Shown here: piece by piece, positions 1 through 5,292 of the stretch
Position numbering within the stretch: the stretch's first letter is position 1
Layout of the letters: every line of letters starts with the position of its first letter
Assembly (NCBI GenBank): GCA_015711775.1
Contig: JACVJB010000031.1
Location: 1-7,454 of the forward strand
From: Actinomycetota bacterium
Lineage (GTDB): Bacteria > Actinomycetota > Humimicrobiia > Humimicrobiales > Humimicrobiaceae
Direction: 5' to 3'
DNA: 7,454 nt
Position numbers and translations under genes: made by a program
Notes under the pieces: generated by a model
What the model saw: the letters and a program-made list of their open reading frames with translations, nothing else
Told to the model about the DNA's origin: nothing
The model's database searches: none

Positions 1-66
1 TATATTGGAAATATTAAAGTTATACCTATGGAAAAAGCACTGAAAAGTCTGCCGGATATTTTATAA
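1..66 (+). CDS. C-terminal tail of an upstream gene (partial)
   Basis: Frame 1 is open from the first base of the window and ends at TAA 64-66, giving 21 residues that finish in EKALKSLPDIL. The tail is too short to assign to a family, and I do not recognise it. Its stop lies 22 bases before the TTGACA box of the following toxin-antitoxin promoter, so that promoter starts a new unit. The reading is inferred only from frame openness and position; a chance open stretch this short is possible. Confidence 0.45.
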   Translation, partial: YIGNIKVIPMEKALKSLPDIL

Positions 67-87
67 ATAATATAGTCTTTTAAAAAT

Positions 88-117
88 TTGACAAATACGT
101 ATAAAATATTTTATATT
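88..117 (+). promoter_or_regulatory. Sigma-70-type promoter of the first toxin-antitoxin operon
   Basis: A perfect TTGACA -35 box (88-93) is followed after 18 bases by TATATT (112-117), which matches five of six positions of the -10 consensus. A start point near 124 would give a leader of about 35 bases before the antitoxin ATG at 160. The -10 box lies inside the inverted repeat at 97-123, so a bound repressor would block polymerase. Confidence 0.7.
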
Positions 118-123
118 ATACGT
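97..123. promoter_or_regulatory. Inverted repeat over the toxin-antitoxin promoter, putative operator
   Basis: The arms ACGTATAA (97-104) and TTATACGT (116-123) are exact reverse complements separated by 11 bases. The element covers the promoter spacer and the -10 box. Type II antitoxins with ribbon-helix-helix folds commonly bind such sites to repress their own operon, and the first gene downstream encodes one. The repeat is seen directly; its role as the operator is inferred. Confidence 0.6.
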
Positions 124-159
124 GTAGAGATAATAGTTATAAATTAAGGTGAGATTATA

Positions 160-402
160 ATGACAATAAAGTTAACCCTTGCAATGGATAAGAAAACAAT
201 CGAAGCTGCAAAAGAATATGCAAAAAAAAATAATATAAGTTTGTCTGGTATCGTGGAACTGTATTTTAAAACTTTGTCATCCAGTACCAGAAATAATAGG
301 ATTGGCCCTATAACACGGGAATTATCAGGAATAGCAAATTTTAAAACAGCAAAAACTGATAAAGAACTTTTAAAAGATGCACTAATTAAAAGGTATCTAT
401 GA
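160..402 (+). CDS. Antitoxin, ribbon-helix-helix type (DUF6364-like)
   Basis: This 80-residue protein should bind and neutralise the PIN toxin encoded next to it and repress their shared promoter. Residues 2-8 (TIKLTLA) look like the DNA-contacting beta strand, followed by helix 10-23, a turn at NNIS (24-27) and helix 27-39, the usual ribbon-helix-helix order. The tail from about residue 45 would be the toxin-binding segment. The pattern of a strand, 'DKKTIEAAKEYAKK', a turn and 'SGIVELYF' resembles the DUF6364 antitoxin family. The start is supported by AAGGTGAG (146-153), six bases before ATG. The stop overlaps the toxin start as ATGA (399-402), which implies translational coupling. The family is recalled from pattern, not searched. 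Confidence 0.82.
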   Translation: MTIKLTLAMDKKTIEAAKEYAKKNNISLSGIVELYFKTLSSSTRNNRIGPITRELSGIANFKTAKTDKELLKDALIKRYL

Positions 403-851
403 TTAGAGAAGTATTTTTTGATTCGGATGTAATACTGGATGTTATTTTGAAAAGGCTACCCCATTTTGGACCATCCCAACAGGTAATGTCTCTTGCAGAA
501 AGCGGTTTACTTTACGGCCATACATCCTCACTTATTATTGCCAACTGTTATTACATTATAAGCAGCATTAAGGATAATAAAACTGCTTTAAAGGCAGTAT
601 CAAAATTGAGGGTTTTTTTAAATGTGCTTCCGTTTACTGATAAGGAAATAAGCCAGTCTTTAAACTCTGAAATAAAAGATTTTGAAGACGCTGTAGAGTA
701 TTTTATATGTATAAACAATAGCATTGATAATATTATTACAAGAAATATATCTGATTACAAAAAACTTGACATAAATGCCCTTTCGCCAAGAGACTTCTTA
801 AATCTTTATGAGATAAAAACTATTATTGAAAAACCAGGAAAATTAGACTGA
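399..851 (+). CDS. PIN-domain toxin (PIN_3 type), probable ribonuclease
   Basis: This is a 150-residue PIN-fold protein, expected to be a Mg-dependent RNase held inactive by the preceding antitoxin. The N-terminal strand FFDSDVILDVIL carries D8, the first metal ligand. SSLIIANCYYII (43-54) matches the NxYY helix of the PIN_3 group. DFEDAVEY (94-101) supplies D97, and IITRNISDY (112-120) is the family's TRN-x-x-D ending with D119. In VapC-type toxins the second acidic residue sits in a [V/M]xE motif; here that region reads A-N-C-Y-Y, as is usual in PIN_3 proteins. AAAAGG (388-393) lies five bases before the start, inside the antitoxin gene. The tail after about residue 132 extends a little beyond the core. 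The PIN assignment is firm; the actual RNA target is unknown. Confidence 0.85.
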   Translation: MIREVFFDSDVILDVILKRLPHFGPSQQVMSLAESGLLYGHTSSLIIANCYYIISSIKDNKTALKAVSKLRVFLNVLPFTDKEISQSLNSEIKDFEDAVEYFICINNSIDNIITRNISDYKKLDINALSPRDFLNLYEIKTIIEKPGKLD

Positions 852-905
852 TAAATGAAAATATTTTTTTAGAAAATATAAAATAAAGAAAAAAGAGATT
901 TGAAT

Positions 906-2387
906 ATGGATAAAAAACAGCAAGAAAAACAAATTTATACATTACCTGTTGTTGTAGATAAGAGCCACCTTATAACTATAGGGGAGCAACTTTACAGTGA
1001 AAGTATTGAGCTTATACGTGAGCTTGTAAACAATGCCTATGACGCAGACGCCACCAGGGTTTCTGTTTCTATTTCAGATGAGGCAATATCAGTGGATGAT
1101 AATGGCCTTGGGATGGATCTTGAAGGTTTAAAACAGTATTTTTCAATAGGTTCTACGCTTAAAAAGGAAAAACAAAAATCAAAAATTTACAGCAGAGATT
1201 TTATCGGGCAGTTTGGCATAGGTAAATTTGCATCACTTTCCGCATGTGAAGTTTTTAAAGTCAATACAAAAAAAGATGAATTTTGCGCTACGGTTACATT
1301 TGATAAAAATATGTGGCAGAAGAAAAAAAAGAAATGGGAAATACCGCTTGAAATAAATCCGGAAAATTCAAGGAAAACAAATGGCACAACTGTCATACTT
1401 GAAAATCTTACTAAAACCTTTGACCCTGCCGAAGTTAAAAAAAGACTTGTTGAAGCTATTCCCCTCAGCGCCCCTAATTTTAATGTATTTGTAAATGGCG
1501 AAAAGCTTGAATCCCCAAGGCTTACCGGACACAGGATACCATTTATGGAAGCTACAAAATTTGGCGTAATAGACGGACAGATAGTTATCCTTCCAGTTTC
1601 ATCTGCAAGCACAGAAAATCTTGGAATAGAATGCAAGGTTAAAGGAGTGACGATAAAAAGGGAGATGTTTGGCATGCAGGCCTGGGGCAAGGATATAGCC
1701 AGGATAAAGGGAGAAGCGCATGCTGACTTTTTAAAAATTACAAGTGACAGAAGCGGATTCTTAGTTGATACTGATGAATACAAATCATTTATTGAAGCAA
1801 TGGCAAGGGTAATGTCTGAGGTAAAAAGCGTTCTGGGCCAGCTTTCAAATAAAAGGGAAAATATAGCAACAGGCAGAGCAGTAAAAGAAGCGCTGGAACG
1901 AATTCAGAAGTCCCTTCTTGCCCATCCAGATCTCTCTCCATTTGGCCCGGCCCCTGTTTCTGATGGGGCAGGAGCGATTGGTGAAAGCGGGGTGGTAAAA
2001 AAGGAGCAGGAAGGCGCAGATATAAAAACTATTGACGGGCAAAGCGATAAAGAGAAAAAAGCCCGTAAAAAGGGCAAGAATAAACCAAAAGCAAATCTTA
2101 TGACTCCAAATGCCATAGTCAGGAAAATAAAAATTGGCAATACTGGAGTTGTATGCTGCCTTGATCATTTTGGGACAGATGGCGCTGAGTCTTTTACTGA
2201 AAATAATATAATTTATATAAACAGGGATCATCCCTTATATATTTCAGAGTCAAAGAAACGCGACGCCCATATATTAAATCTTGCAAGGCTTATTACCCAG
2301 GAAATATCCCTAATGAAAGACAGCAGGAACCCGCGCAAAGCATTTGAACAGCAGAGCGTTCTGCTCCGTGATGCATTCAGGGAATAA
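906..2387 (+). CDS. GHKL (HSP90/MutL/MORC-like) ATPase with uncharacterised C-terminal domain
   Basis: A 493-residue cytosolic protein with a complete Bergerat ATP-binding fold near its N terminus. The N-box ELVNNAYDADA gives E39, N43 and D46, the G1 box is D65-x-G67-x-G69, the G2 box is G101-x-x-G104-x-G106, and a GTT motif sits at 160-162. The glutamate and asparagine are in place, so ATP hydrolysis is plausible. There is no phospho-acceptor or receiver domain, so it is not a sensor kinase; it is nearer to the HATPase_c_3/MORC-like group. A low-complexity lysine-rich linker (about 335-395) leads to a C-terminal domain (about 400-493) with INRDHPLY (438-445) and a helical end, which I cannot name. 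ATG 906 is preferred over TTG 900 because AGAG (894-897) is eight bases from the former and only two from the latter. It follows the PIN toxin by 54 bases with no clear promoter between, so it may be co-transcribed. The substrate is unknown. Confidence 0.85.
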   Translation: MDKKQQEKQIYTLPVVVDKSHLITIGEQLYSESIELIRELVNNAYDADATRVSVSISDEAISVDDNGLGMDLEGLKQYFSIGSTLKKEKQKSKIYSRDFIGQFGIGKFASLSACEVFKVNTKKDEFCATVTFDKNMWQKKKKKWEIPLEINPENSRKTNGTTVILENLTKTFDPAEVKKRLVEAIPLSAPNFNVFVNGEKLESPRLTGHRIPFMEATKFGVIDGQIVILPVSSASTENLGIECKVKGVTIKREMFGMQAWGKDIARIKGEAHADFLKITSDRSGFLVDTDEYKSFIEAMARVMSEVKSVLGQLSNKRENIATGRAVKEALERIQKSLLAHPDLSPFGPAPVSDGAGAIGESGVVKKEQEGADIKTIDGQSDKEKKARKKGKNKPKANLMTPNAIVRKIKIGNTGVVCCLDHFGTDGAESFTENNIIYINRDHPLYISESKKRDAHILNLARLITQEISLMKDSRNPRKAFEQQSVLLRDAFRE

Positions 2388-2402
2388 GAAAACTTTCTCA
2401 TA

Positions 2403-2576
2403 TTATTTTTCCACAGGGTATCCGGCATCAACCCAGGCAGCATAATTGCCTTCAAGCCTGTAAACATTTTGAAATCCGGCATCGATAAGTGCCTGCGCGC
2501 CGGCAATTGCAACACTATCAACATGGCAGTATAAAAGGTATTTTGCTTCAGGATCAAGAGACGGTATTTTTACTTT
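2403..2576 (-). pseudogene. Rhodanese-domain protein, 5'-truncated remnant
   Basis: On the minus strand an open frame of 57 codons ends at TAA (2405-2403) and reads as the C-terminal half of a rhodanese domain. It contains YLLYCHVDSVAIAGAQ (the cysteine loop, C17 of the fragment), then LIDAGFQNVYRLEGNYAAW and AGYPVEK, the hallmark end of single-domain rhodaneses. The active-site cysteine is present, but the loop lacks the usual CxxGxR form. The N-terminal half, including the D-V-R strand, is missing: a stop lies at 2577-2579 and there is no ATG, GTG or TTG start. The fragment overlaps the last seven bases of the neighbouring PIN toxin gene. The minus strand beyond the toxin-antitoxin pair shows no rhodanese N terminus. 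The frame is still free of stops, so the loss may be recent or the C terminus may have been left as passenger sequence. Confidence 0.75.
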
Positions 2577-2977
2577 TTATATTTTGAAATTATTTCTATT
2601 GTCATCAGGCCTGGGATTAATTTAAAATGTGTATCAAATGTAGCAATCCTTCCTCCATTTTCAAGAGCTGTTGCTGCAATCCATACATCATTTGTAGGGA
2701 TAGGAGTATCATTATCTTTTAATATTTTGATAAGCACTCCATATCTTTCTGCTATAATTTCATTTATATCGATAACATAGATCCCGGGCTGTTCAATAAA
2801 TTCTTTCAAATCTTTCGTATTATCCATTAATTTAGTCCCCAATACAAATCCTGCATATAGCTCACCCATTACTATCGCCGGGATATAGATCTCATCTGCA
2901 TTTTCCAGTAATTCCCTGATCTTTAAATTACCTTTTTTAAAAGCGGAATAAATATTTGTATCAATGCAGATTTTCAT
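2570..2977 (-). CDS. VapC-family PIN toxin, probable ribonuclease
   Basis: A 135-residue VapC-type toxin, close to the usual family length. All four acidic metal ligands are visible: D6 in IDTN (5-8), E39 in MGELYAG (37-43), D97 in TNDVWIAATAL (95-105) and D115 in ATFDTHF (112-118). It should cut RNA, often tRNA or rRNA in this family, unless bound by the antitoxin encoded just upstream. The start is supported by AAGGAGAT (2994-2987 on the minus strand), nine bases before ATG, and by the one-base TAATG overlap with the antitoxin stop. It is only distantly like the PIN toxin at 399-851: that one has the PIN_3 pattern, so the two pairs were acquired separately. Its 3' end runs seven bases into the rhodanese remnant. 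Confidence 0.9.
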   Translation of the reverse strand: MKICIDTNIYSAFKKGNLKIRELLENADEIYIPAIVMGELYAGFVLGTKLMDNTKDLKEFIEQPGIYVIDINEIIAERYGVLIKILKDNDTPIPTNDVWIAATALENGGRIATFDTHFKLIPGLMTIEIISKYKK

Positions 2978-3228
2978 TATTCCCAGATCTCCTTATCGAT
3001 TTTATTAAAAATTCCAGTATTTTTTTCAAACTCATTAAATTCAGTGCTGCTCCATGTGCCTGATAATTTTGAAAGGTCCCTTTTCTTATTAGAATTATTT
3101 TTTAATCCCAGCGACTTTTCAAGCAAGCTAATAATTGTTTTATTGATGCTTTTGTTCTGTTTTTCTGATATTGACCTGATAAGATCTTCTACCTTTTTAG
3201 GGATTTGTCTTAGAGTTATTTGTTTCAT
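2977..3228 (-). CDS. VapB-type antitoxin, ribbon-helix-helix
   Basis: An 83-residue antitoxin partner of the following PIN toxin. Residues 2-9 (KQITLRQI) form the likely DNA-binding strand, followed by two helices (about 11-22 and 28-40), the ribbon-helix-helix plan. The tail DLSKLSGTWS (51-60), then EFNEFEKN and IDKEIW at the end, matches the well-known VapB toxin-binding tail (D-L-x-x-L-x-G-T-W-S, later I-D-x-E-x-W). A strong GGAGG (3239-3235 on the minus strand) sits six bases before ATG. The stop shares one base with the toxin start (TAATG), which couples their translation. It probably represses its own promoter through the dyad at 3241-3261. Confidence 0.88.
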   Translation of the reverse strand: MKQITLRQIPKKVEDLIRSISEKQNKSINKTIISLLEKSLGLKNNSNKKRDLSKLSGTWSSTEFNEFEKNTGIFNKIDKEIWE

Positions 3229-3240
3229 TTAATGCCTCCA

Positions 3241-3261
3241 TGAAATCATATTATGATATCA
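3241..3261. promoter_or_regulatory. Near-perfect 21-bp dyad, putative antitoxin operator
   Basis: The sequence is TGA-A-ATCATA, a central T, TATGAT-A-TCA: nine of ten base pairs of the dyad match, the only mismatch being A3244/A3258. It lies between the -10 box (3274-3269) and the Shine-Dalgarno site of the minus-strand antitoxin, where a bound antitoxin/toxin complex would stop transcription. The dyad is seen directly; the binding partner is inferred from position. Confidence 0.6.
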
Positions 3262-3268
3262 GTTTATT

Positions 3269-3297
3269 ATTATAGTAAAGTTTTTTCATAAATACAA
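3269..3297 (-). promoter_or_regulatory. Promoter of the second toxin-antitoxin operon
   Basis: Read on the minus strand, a perfect TATAAT -10 box (3274-3269) follows a weak -35 box TTGTAT (3297-3292) at the ideal 17-base spacing. A start near 3262 would place the 21-bp dyad at the very beginning of the transcript and leave a leader of about 33 bases to the antitoxin ATG. Confidence 0.5.
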
Positions 3298-3437
3298 AAA
3301 AGCTGAAGAATTATAGCGTTGGGCTCCTATAATTTATTGGAGTTTTATAATATTGTTAAAATACAATCCGGTCAATTCTTATTACAAATAATTGCTTTTT
3401 TATTTATTAATGAACCTCATTTTCTTAATAATGACAC

Positions 3438-3465
3438 TTGCATTATAACAGTATACTGGTATAAT
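3438..3465 (+). promoter_or_regulatory. Promoter with embedded 24-bp dyad controlling the MerR operon
   Basis: The boxes TTGCAT (3438-3443) and TATAAT (3460-3465) are 16 bases apart. Between and over them lies a dyad centred at 3453/3454: ATTATA-A-CAGTA on the left (3442-3453) and TACTG-G-TATAAT on the right (3454-3465). Eleven of twelve pairs match, the exception being A3448/G3459, and the core CAGTATACTG is a perfect palindrome. MerR-family dimers classically bind a dyad located between -35 and -10, and the next gene encodes one. The site is 39 bases before its ATG. Autoregulation is inferred; whether it represses or activates cannot be told. Confidence 0.7.
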
Positions 3466-3504
3466 AGCTTATATTTATAATTATCAACATAATATTAGCT
3501 TAAT

Positions 3505-4119
3505 ATGAGACAGGAAAAAGAAATAAACAAAAAATATACAATTGAGCAGCTTTCTGAGCTTACAGGTTATTCAAAGCGCACAATAAGGTACTACATAGAG
3601 CAGGGACTGCTTAACGCTCCTGCAGGAAGGGGAAAAGGCGGCTTTTATTTTAACAGTCACCTAAATAAACTTGGAATTATAAAGAAATTGCAGGAGAAGG
3701 GAATGAGCCTTTCGGCAATTTCTGCTTATATTAAACAGGATACGGAAGAAGGGCAGTACTTGTACAATGATTATTTACGACCCCAATCATCATCCAGCAT
3801 ATCAGAAGAATCATTCCCTGGTGCCAGTTACCGGGCCGGCATGATCAGGAAAAAAATATATGGCAATTTAAGTGACCCGCAAAAAGAAGTGCCAGAAAAT
3901 AATGGAATGAAAGACGCTAATATGCTGCTTAATATGGATTTTCCACAAAAACCTTTGCGCTGCGAGGCTCTCCCGCAGATCCAGAGGGATGTGTGGGTAA
4001 AATATGAAATTGCCCCGGGGCTTGAAATAAATGCAAAAAGGGAAGTTGAGCAGGGGCAAAAAAAGAAAATAGACGATATTATAAAAATTGCACGGCAAAT
4101 ACTGGGGAGAGACAATTAA
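3505..4119 (+). CDS. MerR-type transcriptional regulator with C-terminal accessory domain
   Basis: A 204-residue regulator. Residues 11-48 form the MerR winged helix-turn-helix: YTIEQLSELTGYSKRTIRYY, then EQGLLNAPAGRGKGGFY with the wing, followed by the helix LNKLGIIKKLQEKGMSLSAI (53-72). No long dimerisation coiled coil and no cysteine metal site follow (the single cysteine is C153), so it is not a metal sensor of the classical type. A variable stretch (about 85-155) leads to a C-terminal block, DVWVKYEIAPGLEINAKREV (162-181), then a basic helix. As I recall, this 'pGxEl' block recurs in MerR regulators paired with ARPP-1/DUF6569 or VIT/VWA proteins. No Shine-Dalgarno is evident before ATG 3505, but no other start would keep the HTH. 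The next gene follows after 32 bases on the same strand, so the two form an operon. Confidence 0.86.
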   Translation: MRQEKEINKKYTIEQLSELTGYSKRTIRYYIEQGLLNAPAGRGKGGFYFNSHLNKLGIIKKLQEKGMSLSAISAYIKQDTEEGQYLYNDYLRPQSSSSISEESFPGASYRAGMIRKKIYGNLSDPQKEVPENNGMKDANMLLNMDFPQKPLRCEALPQIQRDVWVKYEIAPGLEINAKREVEQGQKKKIDDIIKIARQILGRDN

Positions 4120-4151
4120 TAAAAAATAATTTCAGGTGAAAGGAAATTAAA

Positions 4152-5150
4152 ATGGATAAAACAATAACAGGTTTTCTGGCGGATTTGAGCTTTGGACAGG
4201 TCCAGGTTTTTAAGAATATGGCGGCAGTTCCGATATTTTTAAAATCTGGCAAAAGCCCGGAATACTATACCTTAAAAGAAGCAATGGATATGGGAATGCT
4301 TTCTATTACTGAGCTTGACTCCTCAGGCTCAGTGCCAGAACTTAAGGCAGTGAACAGCGCCAAAATGCCGGTGCTTATTCTTGACGGGGAGGAAATAGTT
4401 GGTGCAAAGCAGAACAGGGTTTTAAATACAACGGTTCTTTTAAAAGAAGAGTCTGAGACAATAATACCGGTGAGCTGCACAGAGCAGGGCAGGTGGCATT
4501 ATACATCAAACAAGTTTTCTGATTCTGATGTTGTAACTGCCCATAAAGTAAGGCTGTATAAAAATTTATCGGTAAACCAGTCTCTTGACTCCGGAAGCAG
4601 ATTCAGGTCTGACCAGGGAAGAGTATGGGATGAAATTAACCAGTATCAGATGGCTGCAGGCACAAGATCGGCCACCGGCGCAATGAAGGATATCTTTACG
4701 GATAAAAAAGAAAGCCTGGATAATTATTTAAATGCTTTTAAACTTAATGAGGGACAAAATGGCATTTTTATCTTTTTAAAAGGAAAAGCAGTAGGATTTG
4801 ACTATGTATCACTTTCAACTGCATACAGTAACCTTCATTTGAAACTTCTTAAAAGTTATGCAATAGATGCAGTGCTCCAGAATGATGGAAAAGAATACGA
4901 AGTAAAGGAAAGTGAAGTTATTGAGTTTATGGATAGAATCAAAAACTCAAATGACAAAAGCTTTGAGTCGGTCGGATATGGCAGGGATTTCAGGTTTACA
5001 GGCAAAGGCGTGATTGGTTCGTCACTTGTCTGGAATGATTGTGTGATCCACATGGCATGCTTTAAAATGGATGACACTAAAGTCTTTGATTCACGTGATA
5101 CAGGGAACATGTCAGGATATAGAAGAAGAATGGATAACAGGATTTATTAA
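4152..5150 (+). CDS. DUF6569 / ARPP-1 family protein
   Basis: A 332-residue protein of the DUF6569 (ARPP-1, 'ARG and Rhodanese-Phosphatase-superfamily-associated Protein') family, by pattern recall. The diagnostic segment is LDGEEIVGAKQNRVLNTT (77-94), then IPVSCTEQGRWHY (105-117), with RSDQGRVWDEI (152-162) and a final block RDFRFTGKGVIGSSLVWND (278-296). No signal peptide or membrane helix is seen, so it should be cytosolic. The biochemical activity is unknown. The family name reflects genomic association with ADP-ribosylglycohydrolases and phosphatases, which suggests nucleotide- or ADP-ribose-linked stress or conflict biology, but nothing in this protein proves that. AAAGGA (4139-4144) is seven bases before ATG. 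It is the second gene after the MerR regulator and so probably the regulated output. The protein ends in a basic stretch, YRRRMDNR. Confidence 0.82.
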   Translation: MDKTITGFLADLSFGQVQVFKNMAAVPIFLKSGKSPEYYTLKEAMDMGMLSITELDSSGSVPELKAVNSAKMPVLILDGEEIVGAKQNRVLNTTVLLKEESETIIPVSCTEQGRWHYTSNKFSDSDVVTAHKVRLYKNLSVNQSLDSGSRFRSDQGRVWDEINQYQMAAGTRSATGAMKDIFTDKKESLDNYLNAFKLNEGQNGIFIFLKGKAVGFDYVSLSTAYSNLHLKLLKSYAIDAVLQNDGKEYEVKESEVIEFMDRIKNSNDKSFESVGYGRDFRFTGKGVIGSSLVWNDCVIHMACFKMDDTKVFDSRDTGNMSGYRRRMDNRIY

Positions 5151-5159
5151 AATAAAGTA

Positions 5160-5183
5160 TTTTTTTTATTCTGACAAAAAAAA
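5160..5183. terminator. Possible T/A-tract hairpin between convergent genes
   Basis: Eight T (5160-5167), an eight-base spacer and eight A (5176-5183) can pair and read alike on either strand. The hairpin starts nine bases after the ARPP-1 stop, in the gap between two convergent genes. There is no GC stem, so it is a weak bidirectional terminator candidate only. Confidence 0.25.
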
Positions 5184-5221
5184 GCCATAAGGGTTAAAAT
5201 TTTTATAAAATAAGAAAGTTG

Positions 5222-5263
5222 GAGTTTAAAAGACATTGCTATCTTTTTAAATAGTTTAAACTC
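5222..5263. repeat. Bulged inverted repeat in the convergent gap
   Basis: GAGTTTAAA (5222-5230) is the exact reverse complement of TTTAAACTC (5255-5263). Directly inside the right arm, ATAG (5251-5254) pairs with CTAT (5239-5242), so the whole could fold as 9 + 4 pairs with an eight-base bulge on one side and the loop CTTTTTAA. It lies between the converging stops at 5150 and 5293. No U-run follows on either side, so it is not a standard terminator. Its role is unknown; an RNA 3'-end stabiliser or operator is possible. Confidence 0.5.
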
Positions 5264-5292
5264 GGAGCAGCAGGTATATATTTCTGTTGATA

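Noticed and set aside
1187..1783. Long minus-strand open frame of 198 codons
   Set aside because: It is antisense to the ATPase core that carries intact GHKL motifs, and its translation is Ser/Phe-rich as expected of a shadow frame.
906..2387. Identification as a sensor histidine kinase or HtpG
   Set aside because: No phospho-acceptor histidine helix, sensor or transmembrane segment exists, and the region after the ATPase does not have HtpG middle-domain length or motifs.
2228..2557. Minus-strand open frame of 109 codons overlapping the end of the ATPase gene
   Set aside because: Its sequence has no domain character, its 5' half lies over the rhodanese remnant in a different frame, and the remainder is antisense to the ATPase gene.
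3301..3350. Possible hairpin CTCC...GGAG and A-tract terminator between the toxin-antitoxin pair and the MerR gene
   Set aside because: The stem has only four pairs with an 11-base loop, and both neighbouring genes point away, so no terminator is needed there.
3828..4115. Minus-strand open frames over the MerR gene
   Set aside because: They are antisense to a clear MerR regulator, rich in Phe, Ser and Cys, and have no ribosome-binding site.
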